Source: G963663315 sp965204925
GTDB taxonomy: Bacteria; Pseudomonadota; Gammaproteobacteria; Arenicellales; Poriferihabitantaceae
Direction of reading: 5' to 3'
Length of the DNA: 64,000 nt
Assembly (NCBI GenBank): GCA_965204925.1
Contig: OZ242021.1
Coordinates: forward strand, 2,046,001-2,110,000
A program made the position numbers and the translations under genes. How positions within the stretch are numbered: the first letter of the stretch is position 1; each line of letters begins with the position of its first letter. Below, piece by piece: positions 26,346-34,648 of this stretch. Under the pieces are notes generated by a model. The model saw nothing but the letters and a program-made list of their open reading frames with translations, made no database searches and was not told where the DNA came from.

Positions 26346-27959
26346 CAGCAATTCCCGCTAAATCCGGGAAGCCAGTAAATTCGGGGGTTTCAGGGGGTTA
26401 TTAGACAATCTTTTCGCAGATTTTTCATGGAAAAGCGGTAGAATAAGGGCCGTTTCTTCATAGTCGGAGGATACCATGCCCAGGACCCTGTTTCGCAAGA
26501 CCCTCAGCGCGCCGGGCCTCCTGCGGCTGGTGCGTGGGGATTTCGATCGCATCGAAGACCCCGTAGCAAGCCGTGGCCTGGGTCTGACGGACTGCCTGAT
26601 GTCGGCTTTGGCGATGTTCAGCCTGAAGTACCCGTCGCTGCTGAGCTTTGAAAAGGATGCGCGCGACGAGGACCGTATCCGGTCGAACCTCAAAAACCTG
26701 TACGGGGTGGTTCGCGCGCCATCGGATACGGCCATGCGTGAGCGTCTGGATCTGGTAGACCCGCGCTCGCTCCGCCGTGTTTTCAAGAGCGTGTTTGCCG
26801 CTTTGCAACGGGGCAAGGGTTTGGAGGGTTTCACCTGGTTGGGTCACCATCTGCTGTCGGTAGACGGCACCGGGTATTTCTCATCGAAGAAGGTGCATTG
26901 TGAGCGCTGTTGCGAGAAGCATCACCGCGATGGCAGCACGACCTGGTACCACCAGATGCTGGGGGCGGTGCTGGTTCACCCGCAACACCGGGAGGTATTT
27001 CCGCTCGCCCCGGAGCCGCTCCTGCGGGCAGACGGGTCGCGCAAGAACGATTGCGAACGCAATGCCGCCAGGCGGCTGTTGCGGGACGCGCGACGGGAGC
27101 ATCGGCGCCTGAAGTTGCTGGTGGTGGAAGATGCGCTGGCCTCGAACGGCCCGCACATCCGGCTGCTGGAGGAACTGGATATGCGATATGTGCTGGGGGT
27201 GAAGCCGGGAGATCATGGGGAACTGTTCCACTGGGTGGGCGTCACGGCGGCGACCCGTAGCGTGGAGATGGAGAAGGACGGCGCCCGCTTCCGCTTCCGA
27301 TTCCTGAACGGCGTGCCGTTGAATGACGCGAATTTCGATTTGGAGGTGAACTTCCTGGAATGCCAGGAGACCCGCGCGGACGGTCGGATACTGCATTTCT
27401 CCTGGGTCACGGACCTGGAAGTCACGGAATCCAACGCATACGAACTGATGCGGGCGGGACGTGCTCGCTGGCGCATCGAGAATGAAACATTCAATACCCT
27501 GAAGAACCAAGGCTACGGCTTTGAACACAATTTCGGTCACGGCCGGCAACATCTGGCGACGGTGTTCGCCCACCTGATGATGTTGGCGTTCCTCATGGAT
27601 CAGGTGCAGCAACGGTGCTGCTCGCTGTTCCGCGCCGCGCGCGCCAAGGCGGGCAGTTTGAGGTCCCTGTGGGAGCGGCTGCGCGGGCTGTTCTCGGGAT
27701 TCCACGTTGCGGACTGGGAGACGCTGTACCGGGGTATCGCGTTCGGGCACCGCAAGCCTGAGCTGGAGCCCTTCGACACATCCTGACCCGGTGCCGTGAC
27801 CGAGTGTGTGAAAGGCCGGTTCTTCAGGAAAACCCATGGCCAACCGCCGATCCGGCAATCCGCCGGAGGGGTGGCCTTGTCCGCATACCCTTAACGCCTG
27901 CGTTTGCATCCGAAAATCCCGCCGAATCCATGTGGGGATGTCCTTAGCGGGAATTGCTG
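26346..27959 (+). mobile_element. IS4-like insertion sequence, copy B (1614 bp)
   Basis: Same element as copy A, opposite orientation. Inverted repeats CAGCAATTCCCGCTAA at 26346-26361 and its complement at 27944-27959. Own 9-bp target duplication. It inserted between the tRNA-Arg gene and the leuA leader: the right end lies 8 nt before the -35 box of the leuA leader promoter, so anything upstream of that box was displaced. Confidence 0.95.
26476..27786 (+). CDS. IS4-like DDE transposase (copy B)
   Basis: 436 residues, identical to the copy A protein except for two substitutions (MLGAVLVHPQ and QQRCCSLF). DDE residues and the Arg-x2-Glu-x6-Lys motif are intact. The ATG follows AGTCGGAGGATACC with a good ribosome site. 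The long minus-strand open frames over this gene are shadows. Confidence 0.92.
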   Translation: MPRTLFRKTLSAPGLLRLVRGDFDRIEDPVASRGLGLTDCLMSALAMFSLKYPSLLSFEKDARDEDRIRSNLKNLYGVVRAPSDTAMRERLDLVDPRSLRRVFKSVFAALQRGKGLEGFTWLGHHLLSVDGTGYFSSKKVHCERCCEKHHRDGSTTWYHQMLGAVLVHPQHREVFPLAPEPLLRADGSRKNDCERNAARRLLRDARREHRRLKLLVVEDALASNGPHIRLLEELDMRYVLGVKPGDHGELFHWVGVTAATRSVEMEKDGARFRFRFLNGVPLNDANFDLEVNFLECQETRADGRILHFSWVTDLEVTESNAYELMRAGRARWRIENETFNTLKNQGYGFEHNFGHGRQHLATVFAHLMMLAFLMDQVQQRCCSLFRAARAKAGSLRSLWERLRGLFSGFHVADWETLYRGIAFGHRKPELEPFDTS

Positions 27960-27967
27960 ATCGGGGC

Positions 27968-27995
27968 TTGACATTGCCGATTTGTTTTGTAGACT
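27968..27995 (+). promoter_or_regulatory. Promoter of the leuA leader
   Basis: TTGACA (27968-27973), 16-nt spacer, TAGACT (27990-27995). The first base of the -35 box is the last base of the IS target duplication, so the box survived the insertion. A start point 7 nt after the -10 would coincide with the ATG at 28003. Confidence 0.65.
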
Positions 27996-28002
27996 GTCTA
28001 CT

Positions 28003-28161
28003 ATGAGCAACGCAACTGCAAATGCAAAACCGGTTCGTTTTTTGGCAATCGCAATGATTGCTGATGCTGTCGCCCGTGATGATTCTCACGATGATGCTGA
28101 TGATGCTGTTGCCGCGTTGTCTCTTCTGCCTGCATTGCTACTGCGCCAGTCGGCGCATTAA
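28003..28161 (+). CDS. Putative leucine leader peptide upstream of leuA (52 aa)
   Basis: A short ORF ends in ALSLLPALLLRQSAH, with six leucine codons within nine (28117-28143) placed just before the stop. That is the layout of an attenuation leader where ribosome stalling reports leucyl-tRNA. The ORF starts almost at the predicted transcription start, so it would be leaderless; an in-frame ATG at 28054 is an alternative. A second Met/Leu-rich frame (28064-28225, beginning MLSPVMILTMMLMMLLPR) overlaps it and could be the real leader instead. The peptide itself has no expected function. Evidence is composition, position and the RNA pairings downstream. Confidence 0.5.
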   Translation: MSNATANAKPVRFLAIAMIADAVARDDSHDDADDAVAALSLLPALLLRQSAH

Positions 28162-28209
28162 TACTTCCCCCTTATCCGCCGATTACCCGATCCCGCCTGC
28201 AAAGGCGGA
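28148..28209 (+). promoter_or_regulatory. Candidate leucine attenuator: mutually exclusive RNA stems before leuA
   Basis: Three pairings compete. AGTCGGCG (28148-28155) pairs with CGCCGATT (28177-28184). TCCGCC (28175-28180) pairs with GGCGGA (28204-28209). CCGCCT (28193-28198) pairs with AGGCGG (28203-28208) around a GCAA loop. The first strand overlaps the end of the leader ORF. The last hairpin resembles the terminator stem of an attenuator but lacks a following U-run, so it could act by another route or be coincidental. Confidence 0.42.
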
Positions 28210-28249
28210 ATCGCTGATGATATAGATACCAGTCAAGACAGACAAGAAA

Positions 28250-29797
28250 ATGAAAGACAAATTGATCATATTCGATACGACGCTCAGGGATGGCGAGCAG
28301 AGCCCGGGCGCGTCCATGACCCGGGAAGAAAAGATTCGCATCGCCCAGTTGCTCGAAAAAATGAAGGTGGATGTAATCGAAGCCGGTTTCCCGGCAGCCA
28401 GCCCCGGAGATTTCAGCGCCGTGCAGGCGGTTGCGGAACTGGTCAGGGAAAGCACGGTATGCGCTCTGGCGAGGGCCAACCCGAAAGATGTGGAAAGCGC
28501 CGGGGAGGCCCTGAAAAAAGCCCAATCCGGGCGCATCCATACCTTCATCGCCACCTCTCCGATTCATATGGAGCACAAGCTGAGAATGCATCCGGATCAG
28601 GTCGTGGAGCATGCCGTCGCCGCAGTCACCCAAGCCAGGGGTTACACCGATAACGTGGAATTTTCCCCGGAGGACGCCGGTCGCTCCGATTTTGATTTTC
28701 TGTGCCGGATTATCGAGAAGGTCATTGACGCAGGGGCGGGCACGATAAACATTCCGGATACGGTGGGCTATAACCTCCCTGCCCAGTTCGGCGAATTGAT
28801 CGGACGATTGATCGAGGCCATACCGAATTCCGGTAAAGCGGTCTTTTCCGTTCATTGCCACAATGACCTCGGTCTGGCCGTGGCGAATTCCCTGTCCGCG
28901 GTCATGGCAGGCGCCCGGCAGGTCGAGTGTACGGTCAATGGTCTGGGAGAGAGAGCGGGCAATGCCTCTCTTGAGGAAATAGTCATGGCGGTCAGAACCC
29001 GTCAGGACGAATTCGACTGCGATACGGAAATTGATACCACTCAAATCGTTCCCGCGAGCCGTCTGGTTTCCAGTATTACCGGATTCCCCGTGCAACCGAA
29101 CAAGGCTATTGTTGGCGCCAACGCATTTGCCCACGAGGCCGGAATTCATCAGGATGGAGTGATAAAGGCTCGCGAGACCTACGAAATCATGTCGGCGGAA
29201 GATGTTGGCTGGATATCCAATCGTATGGTTCTTGGCAAGCACTCGGGGCGCAACGCGGTTAAACAAAGGCTGGCGGCGCTGGGATTCGAGTTCGATTCTG
29301 CCGATCAGGTCAATGAGATATTTGACCGCTTCAAGGAGATGGCCGACAGGAAGCATGAAATTTTTGACGATGATCTGAAGGTCCTCGTGGCTGAGTCCGA
29401 CAGTGTGGACGAGAATGAAAAATACTTGATTGTGCATGTACAGACCAGCTCGCAAACCGGCGGCAAGCCGAGCGCAACGGTTACCATAGAAGTGGACGGC
29501 AAGCAGTCCAGCGCAACGGATACGGGAAATGGAGTGGTGGATGCGACCTTCCGGGCGATTGATCGCATTGTACGTTCCGGCAGCACGCTGAAACTGTATT
29601 CAGTCAACAGTATCACGAGCGGCACCGACGCCCAGGGTGAAGTCAGCGTACGCCTGGAAAAAGACGGGGTGGTCGTCAATGGTCATGGCGTAGACCTTGA
29701 TATTATCATCGCCTCTGCCAAAGCGTATATCAATGCGTTGAACAGGCTTGCAGTCGCCGGGTTTCGCACCCATCCGCAACTCTCGGCAGCCATCTGA
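28250..29797 (+). CDS. leuA: 2-isopropylmalate synthase
   Basis: 515 residues. Condenses acetyl-CoA with 2-oxoisovalerate, the first committed step of leucine synthesis. TIM-barrel catalytic domain with DTTLRDGEQSPGAS (residues about 9-22), HCHNDLGLAVANS (about 203), NGLGERAGNASLEE and the metal-binding His-Asn pattern. The linker and the C-terminal LeuA regulatory domain (from about 390, ending SAKAYINALNRLA) are complete, so leucine feedback is likely. No leuBCD follow. The next gene is a uracil-DNA glycosylase 4 nt downstream. Confidence 0.93.
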   Translation: MKDKLIIFDTTLRDGEQSPGASMTREEKIRIAQLLEKMKVDVIEAGFPAASPGDFSAVQAVAELVRESTVCALARANPKDVESAGEALKKAQSGRIHTFIATSPIHMEHKLRMHPDQVVEHAVAAVTQARGYTDNVEFSPEDAGRSDFDFLCRIIEKVIDAGAGTINIPDTVGYNLPAQFGELIGRLIEAIPNSGKAVFSVHCHNDLGLAVANSLSAVMAGARQVECTVNGLGERAGNASLEEIVMAVRTRQDEFDCDTEIDTTQIVPASRLVSSITGFPVQPNKAIVGANAFAHEAGIHQDGVIKARETYEIMSAEDVGWISNRMVLGKHSGRNAVKQRLAALGFEFDSADQVNEIFDRFKEMADRKHEIFDDDLKVLVAESDSVDENEKYLIVHVQTSSQTGGKPSATVTIEVDGKQSSATDTGNGVVDATFRAIDRIVRSGSTLKLYSVNSITSGTDAQGEVSVRLEKDGVVVNGHGVDLDIIIASAKAYINALNRLAVAGFRTHPQLSAAI

Positions 29798-29801
29798 TTC
29801 A

Positions 29802-30533
29802 ATGAACGGGCTTGACGACCGCCAGATCCGGATTCTTGATAGAATCGGAATTCAGCTCTGGCAGCGGCGCGCCACGAGAACGCAACATAAGCGAGTTCCC
29901 GCAGCTACGGACGAAATCTCCGGCGCCTCCGAAAGTAGCGATGTTGCGGCCGGTACGATCCCCGGCAAGGAATCCGAAAGTCTGCGGAAACTGGCGGAAA
30001 CTGTCACCGGGTGCCGGAAATGTCCGCTACATCTGACCCGGACAAAGGCGGTTCCCGGAACCGGAAGCGCTTCTGCCGCGTGGGTGTTCGTAGGTGAAGC
30101 GCCAGGGCAGAACGAGGATTTACAGGGACTGCCATTCGTGGGGCGTGCGGGTCAGCTTCTCAATGCCATGATTTTCGCGTTGAAAATGACCCGCGAAGAC
30201 GTATTTATCGCCAACGTCATCAAATGCCGGCCTCCGGGCAACCGCAACCCGGCTATTGAGGAGGTTGAGCAGTGCAAGCCGTACCTCGACAGGCAACTGG
30301 CAATCATCCGCCCCGGTGTCATTGTCGCCCTCGGCGCGGTCAGCGCCCGGGCGTTATTAAAGACCGATGAACCGATAGGCCGGCTTCGCGGCAAGGTATT
30401 TCACTATGGAGAATCCGGTATCCCTCTGGTTCCGACCTACCACCCGGCTTACCTGTTGCGCAGCCCGCTACAGAAAAAGAAGGCATGGCAGGATCTGTTG
30501 CTTGCCAGATCCATTGTCGGGACGCCTGACTGA
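29802..30533 (+). CDS. Uracil-DNA glycosylase, family 4 (Fe-S)
   Basis: 243 residues. Removes uracil from DNA. The N-terminal 75 residues are poorly conserved, then the family 4 core: CRKCPLHLTRTKAVPGTG with two cluster cysteines, EAPGQNEDLQGLPFVGRAG (active-site region), NVIKCRPPGNRNP with the third cysteine, EQCKPYLDRQL with the fourth, and VPTYHPAYLLR. The cysteine pattern implies a [4Fe-4S] cluster. ATG at 29802 is 4 nt after the leuA stop, so the two genes are likely co-transcribed. Annotated in some genomes as a DNA polymerase-related protein because of a domain fused to phage polymerases. Confidence 0.88.
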   Translation: MNGLDDRQIRILDRIGIQLWQRRATRTQHKRVPAATDEISGASESSDVAAGTIPGKESESLRKLAETVTGCRKCPLHLTRTKAVPGTGSASAAWVFVGEAPGQNEDLQGLPFVGRAGQLLNAMIFALKMTREDVFIANVIKCRPPGNRNPAIEEVEQCKPYLDRQLAIIRPGVIVALGAVSARALLKTDEPIGRLRGKVFHYGESGIPLVPTYHPAYLLRSPLQKKKAWQDLLLARSIVGTPD

Positions 30534-30564
30534 CGACCGGGCAGGGCTTGAGCGTGCAAAAATC

Positions 30565-33117
30565 TCAAGCCCCGGTCTCGCGCAGAATCGTAACCGGAGG
30601 GCGGGACAGGATGCGCCGACCGACCCACAGGCCGGCGAGACCGATCAGCAGTACGGCGGCGGGAGGTACGCATAGCCATGCCCACCAGGTGGGGGTATAG
30701 TCCAGATCGAAAACCTGCCAGTATAGTAGTGAAATGACGATTTCTGCGCCGAATACTCCGATTAAGCCGGCAAGCAGTCCCATGCTGGCGAACTCGCTCC
30801 ACTGGTTGATACGCAGCAGTCTGCGTCCGGCGCCCAGTGTGCGCACGAGGGCGCCTTCCTGAAAGCGCTCGCTCATGCTGGTCTGAATCGTCGACAGGGT
30901 AACGACAAATCCCGCCAGCAGAACAAACAGCAGAATGGATTCCACTGCGAGAATCACCTGACCGATAATGGTCTTTACCTGCCGGATAACGGCATCCACC
31001 TCAAGAAGGGTCAGGGACGGGAAGGCGCGCATCATATCGACGAGAAGTTTCTTGCGTTCGGCTTCAAGAAAGAAACTCCCGATCCAGGTCATGGGCAGGG
31101 CATCCAGACTGCCGGGATTGAACACCATATAGAAATTGGGTTTGAAATTGTCCCATTTCACTGCGCGAAGGCTGACGACTTCGGCAGTCCAGTTGCGGTC
31201 GCCGGTGAAAAACGTCAGCTCGTCTCCGATAGCGATGCCCAGCTGATCGGCCAGCTCATCTTCTACCGAAACGCGGGTTTTCCCCCGATCATCCTGCCGC
31301 CACCACCTGCCGGCGACCAGCTTGTTGTCCGCGGGCAGATTCTGCGACCAGGTCAGATTCAGTTCGCGGGTGAGGCTCTCATGATCCTGATCGTCTTCAC
31401 TGACATGCTTGCTGACATGATCCCTGACCGCGGCGCCGTTGACGCGAGTCAGCCGGCCGCGCACTACCGGGTAAAGCGGGTCGGCGTCGATCTGTCGGGC
31501 AACGGTGAAGTCGCGCCACCGGTCGGTTTCATCGGATTGAACGTTTAGCACAAAGTGATTGGGGGCGTCATCAGGTACCGTTTCCTGCCACGTGGCAATG
31601 AGTTCCGTGCGCAGCATCAGCACCACCAGCATGGCCATGATTGTCAGACCGAACGCCATGGTCTGGGCCACGGTTTCCCTTCGTCTGCGCAGAAAATTCC
31701 TGACCCCGGCGCGTACGCTGACCGGGACGTGGCCAAGCAGTTGCGCCAGCAGGCGAAAAATCCCGCCAATGCCCAGGGAGGCTATGCCAAGAACCACGGC
31801 GCTGCCCGCGGTCATGCCCAGGGTCAGAATGATATTACCGGTATATATCCACATCAGTGCGATAATGAGAGCGGATGAGGCGCCGTAGACTGCGCGCGCA
31901 GACAGGGGCACAGGCATCAGGTCCTTGCGCAGGACACGTTGCGGGGGGACTGAACGCAGGCGCAGTACGGATGGCAGGGTGAAGCCGAGCAGGACTACAA
32001 AGCCGAGGAACAGGCCCGACAGAATCGGTACCGGACTGATAGCGGGCAGATTTTCCGGTAGTAACGATCCCAGCATCATGACCAGACCGGCTTGCGCCAT
32101 CCACCCTGCAAGGTTGCCCAGGACCCCCCCGACCAGGGCAAGCAACAGGAGTTGAATGACAAAAATACCGAGGATATGGCGCTGGCTGCACCCCAGACAG
32201 CGCAGCAGTGCGCTGGTATCATAATGGGATTCGCTGTAATGCCGCCCGCTGTTGGCGATAGCGACCGCTGCCAGCAGCAGGGCCACCAGGCTGGCCAGAC
32301 CGGTATATTGTTTTGCCTTGTCCAGGGCCTCGCTGACAGCCGGCCGATCCTCATCCAGATTGCGGATGTTTTCGCCTGGATTCAGGCGGGGTTCCAGCCA
32401 GCCCCTGAACGCGGCAATCGCCGCCGCATCTCCCGCGAACATGTCCTTGAAGCGCACCCTGCTGCCGGGCTGAAGAATGCCGGTGGCATCCAGATCGTCC
32501 CCGTTGATCATGACCCGCGGGTTGAAGCTGTAGAAGCTGTTGCCGCGATCCGGCTCATACGTGATCACCCGGCTCACTTCAAGGGAGGACTCGCCGATCG
32601 TGATCGACTGTCCGGGTCCGATCCCCAATGCGTGCAGCACGCGCGCCTCTACCCAGGCCTGTCCGCTCTGCGGACCACTGGCGACCGCTTCCTCGTCACC
32701 GTAAAGCTCGCGGGTAACGCGCAGACTACCCTTCAGGGGATATTGATCGTCCACCGCTTTGACCGATACCAGGAGAATGTTGTCATCAACCCCGGCCATG
32801 GTGAAAAAGCGCTGTGTGCTGGCTGTCCGGAGGCTCATCCGCCGCGCCTGATCGCGTATCTCGGGGTCGAACGGTCTGCCGCTGGTGATAACCAGATCTC
32901 CACCGATGATATGCTGGGCATTGACTGCCATGCCGCGGCTGATGCGATCCGTGAAATGTCCGATGGCCGTGTGGCTGCCGATCGCCACAATCAGGGCCAG
33001 CATCAGAATAGTCAGCTGGCCTCCGCGCCACTCCCGCCACAGCATGCGCGGTGACAGGACCAGTATGCGTGATGTTTGTAATACGCTCTTGTCCACTTTG
33101 TACACTCTGTCAGTCAA
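30565..33117 (-). CDS. ybbP: FtsX-like ABC transporter permease (YbbP-type)
   Basis: 850 residues, inner membrane. Layout: N-terminal membrane anchor (LTILMLALIVAIGSH, about 34-48), a large periplasmic MacB-like domain, three central membrane segments, a second copy of the FtsX module, and a C-terminal set of membrane segments ending GLWVGRRILSRPPVTILRETGA. This matches YbbP, partner of the ATPase YbbA. Members of this group resemble LolCDE/MacB mechanotransmission systems; the substrate is not settled. The ATPase gene lies 30 nt upstream on the same strand. Confidence 0.88.
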   Translation of the reverse strand: MTDRVYKVDKSVLQTSRILVLSPRMLWREWRGGQLTILMLALIVAIGSHTAIGHFTDRISRGMAVNAQHIIGGDLVITSGRPFDPEIRDQARRMSLRTASTQRFFTMAGVDDNILLVSVKAVDDQYPLKGSLRVTRELYGDEEAVASGPQSGQAWVEARVLHALGIGPGQSITIGESSLEVSRVITYEPDRGNSFYSFNPRVMINGDDLDATGILQPGSRVRFKDMFAGDAAAIAAFRGWLEPRLNPGENIRNLDEDRPAVSEALDKAKQYTGLASLVALLLAAVAIANSGRHYSESHYDTSALLRCLGCSQRHILGIFVIQLLLLALVGGVLGNLAGWMAQAGLVMMLGSLLPENLPAISPVPILSGLFLGFVVLLGFTLPSVLRLRSVPPQRVLRKDLMPVPLSARAVYGASSALIIALMWIYTGNIILTLGMTAGSAVVLGIASLGIGGIFRLLAQLLGHVPVSVRAGVRNFLRRRRETVAQTMAFGLTIMAMLVVLMLRTELIATWQETVPDDAPNHFVLNVQSDETDRWRDFTVARQIDADPLYPVVRGRLTRVNGAAVRDHVSKHVSEDDQDHESLTRELNLTWSQNLPADNKLVAGRWWRQDDRGKTRVSVEDELADQLGIAIGDELTFFTGDRNWTAEVVSLRAVKWDNFKPNFYMVFNPGSLDALPMTWIGSFFLEAERKKLLVDMMRAFPSLTLLEVDAVIRQVKTIIGQVILAVESILLFVLLAGFVVTLSTIQTSMSERFQEGALVRTLGAGRRLLRINQWSEFASMGLLAGLIGVFGAEIVISLLYWQVFDLDYTPTWWAWLCVPPAAVLLIGLAGLWVGRRILSRPPVTILRETGA

Positions 33118-33147
33118 CTGTCAGTCAACGCATCGCATATGGCGCGG

Positions 33148-33912
33148 TTATACGCAATACAGGCGTCCGGCGTCCATGTTCACACAGCGTGCGCAACGCG
33201 CCGCCAATTCCGAATCATGGGTGACCACAATCAGGGTCGTTCCATGCTCCGCGTTGAGTCGGAACAACAGGTCTGCCACCCGGCGGCCATTTTCGGTATC
33301 CAGATTACCGGTGGGCTCATCGGCGAAAAGGATCGCCGGGCGGGTAACGAATGCGCGGGCGATGGCTACTCTCTGTTGTTCCCCGCCCGAAAGCTGTCTG
33401 GGATAGTGTGTAACCCGCTCGCCCAGACCCACACGCCCCAGAATTTCCATTGCCCGCGAATTGGCGTCGCCCATACCCGTGATTTCCAGGGGCAGGCTCA
33501 CATTTTCCAGCGCGGTCAGATTGGGCAGGAGTTGGAAGGACTGGAAGACGAAGCCGACCTGGCCGGCGCGTATGGCTGCCCGACTGTCTTCGTCCAGCAT
33601 GGTAATATCCCGTCCGGCCAGCCAGATGGAGCCTTGCGTGGGGCGGTCCAGTCCTGCCAGCAAGCCGAGCAGCGTAGATTTCCCGGAGCCGGAAGCTCCC
33701 ATGATCGCCATGGTCCCGGATGTCTCCACCGCGAGATTGATATCTTGCAGTATTGTGAGCGTGCCGGATGCTACGGGCACGGTCTTGCCTACGCCTTCTG
33801 CGCGCACCAGAAAGTTGTTCGGGGAAGCAGGTTCGGGAGTCGGGGACACGGGGTCAGGGATCGTCACGATAAATGATCTGCAATATGCGGCCGGATGTTG
33901 GAATTTCAACAT
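33148..33912 (-). CDS. ybbA: ABC transporter ATPase (YbbA-type)
   Basis: 254 residues in the long form. Walker A GASGSGKSTLLGLL, Q-loop FVFQSFQLLPNLTALENV, signature LSGGEQQRVAIARA, Walker B ILFADEPTGNLD. Of the LolD/MacB ATPase group; energises the YbbP permease. The start is uncertain: ATG 33912 gives a 15-residue leader of odd composition, while a GTG at 33867 (MTIPDPVSP when initiated) is equally plausible. Divergent from tesA with only 13 nt between start codons in the long form, which argues for the GTG start. The tesA/ybbA/ybbP arrangement is the same as in E. coli. Confidence 0.88.
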   Translation of the reverse strand: MLKFQHPAAYCRSFIVTIPDPVSPTPEPASPNNFLVRAEGVGKTVPVASGTLTILQDINLAVETSGTMAIMGASGSGKSTLLGLLAGLDRPTQGSIWLAGRDITMLDEDSRAAIRAGQVGFVFQSFQLLPNLTALENVSLPLEITGMGDANSRAMEILGRVGLGERVTHYPRQLSGGEQQRVAIARAFVTRPAILFADEPTGNLDTENGRRVADLLFRLNAEHGTTLIVVTHDSELAARCARCVNMDAGRLYCV

Positions 33913-33925
33913 CTGATGCTATCAT

Positions 33926-34624
33926 ATGGAAATGCGATATATGTTCCGGGAAATCCGAATCCCGCTAAAACTCCGCTCCGGATATGTCTTCCCGCCATTC
34001 TGGTCAAGCCGGACAGAGAGGCCGTTTCGTGCATGGCTGCTCACGCTCCTGCTGTTGTGGGCTACGCCGGTGACGGCAACGAAAATCCTGTTGATCGGTG
34101 ACAGCCTGAGTTCGGGATACGGGCTGGAGGGGCCGGGCTGGGTAGAATTGGCAAACCGGCAACTGGCCGAGCGCAAGATCGACATGCAGATCGTTAATGA
34201 CAGCATCAGCGGCGACACTACAGCCGGAGGGGTCGCCCGTATCATGGACGGCATCGACCGCGTTGCACCGGACTGGATTTTGATCGAGCTGGGCGGAAAC
34301 GATGGATTGCGCGGTCTCCCCCTTGAGATCATCAAACAGAATATCCGCAAAATGGTGGACATTTCCAGGAGGCATGGCGTGCGACCGCTTTTGCTCGGTA
34401 TTCGCATTCCGCCGAACTATGGCAAGGCTTATACGGAACAGTTTGCACAAATTTATGTGGATGTCTCCCGCGATACCGCAACCCCGCTACTGCCGTTTTT
34501 CATCGGCAATCTGGCGCTGGATCCATTCTATATGCAGCCGGACAACATACACCCCAACGACCGCGCGCAACCCCTGATTCGCGACCGGGTTGTGCCATTT
34601 CTGTTGTCTGCGCTGGAGGGGTGA
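33926..34624 (+). CDS. tesA: Acyl-CoA thioesterase I / lysophospholipase, SGNH hydrolase
   Basis: 232 residues, periplasmic. Block I ILLIGDSLSSGYG with the catalytic Ser (about residue 60), block III ELGGNDGLRG, block V DNIHPND with the catalytic Asp and His. The signal peptide hydrophobic core AWLLTLLLLWATPVTA ends before TKILLIG, near residue 51. The stretch before it is unusually long (about 35 residues), so the true start may be later; no better ATG is obvious. Divergent from ybbA as in enterobacteria. cas6 begins 24 nt downstream, so this gene marks the left edge of the CRISPR island. Confidence 0.88.
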   Translation: MEMRYMFREIRIPLKLRSGYVFPPFWSSRTERPFRAWLLTLLLLWATPVTATKILLIGDSLSSGYGLEGPGWVELANRQLAERKIDMQIVNDSISGDTTAGGVARIMDGIDRVAPDWILIELGGNDGLRGLPLEIIKQNIRKMVDISRRHGVRPLLLGIRIPPNYGKAYTEQFAQIYVDVSRDTATPLLPFFIGNLALDPFYMQPDNIHPNDRAQPLIRDRVVPFLLSALEG

Positions 34625-34648
34625 GCCGGTGCGGGGTATCTTTGTGAA

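Noticed and set aside
15781..27959. Composite transposon formed by the two inverted IS copies
   Set aside because: Each copy has its own, different 9-bp target duplication right at its inner and outer ends, which means two independent insertions rather than one mobile unit.
28064..28225. Met/Leu-rich 53-codon frame as a separate gene before leuA
   Set aside because: Overlaps the better-placed leucine leader frame and runs through the paired RNA region; kept only as an alternative leader in the finding.
28172..29455. 427-codon minus-strand open frame over leuA
   Set aside because: Antisense shadow; leuA shows all catalytic motifs.
32092..33054. 320-codon plus-strand open frame over ybbP
   Set aside because: Antisense shadow in GC-rich coding DNA; composition is unlike a protein and ybbP is convincing.
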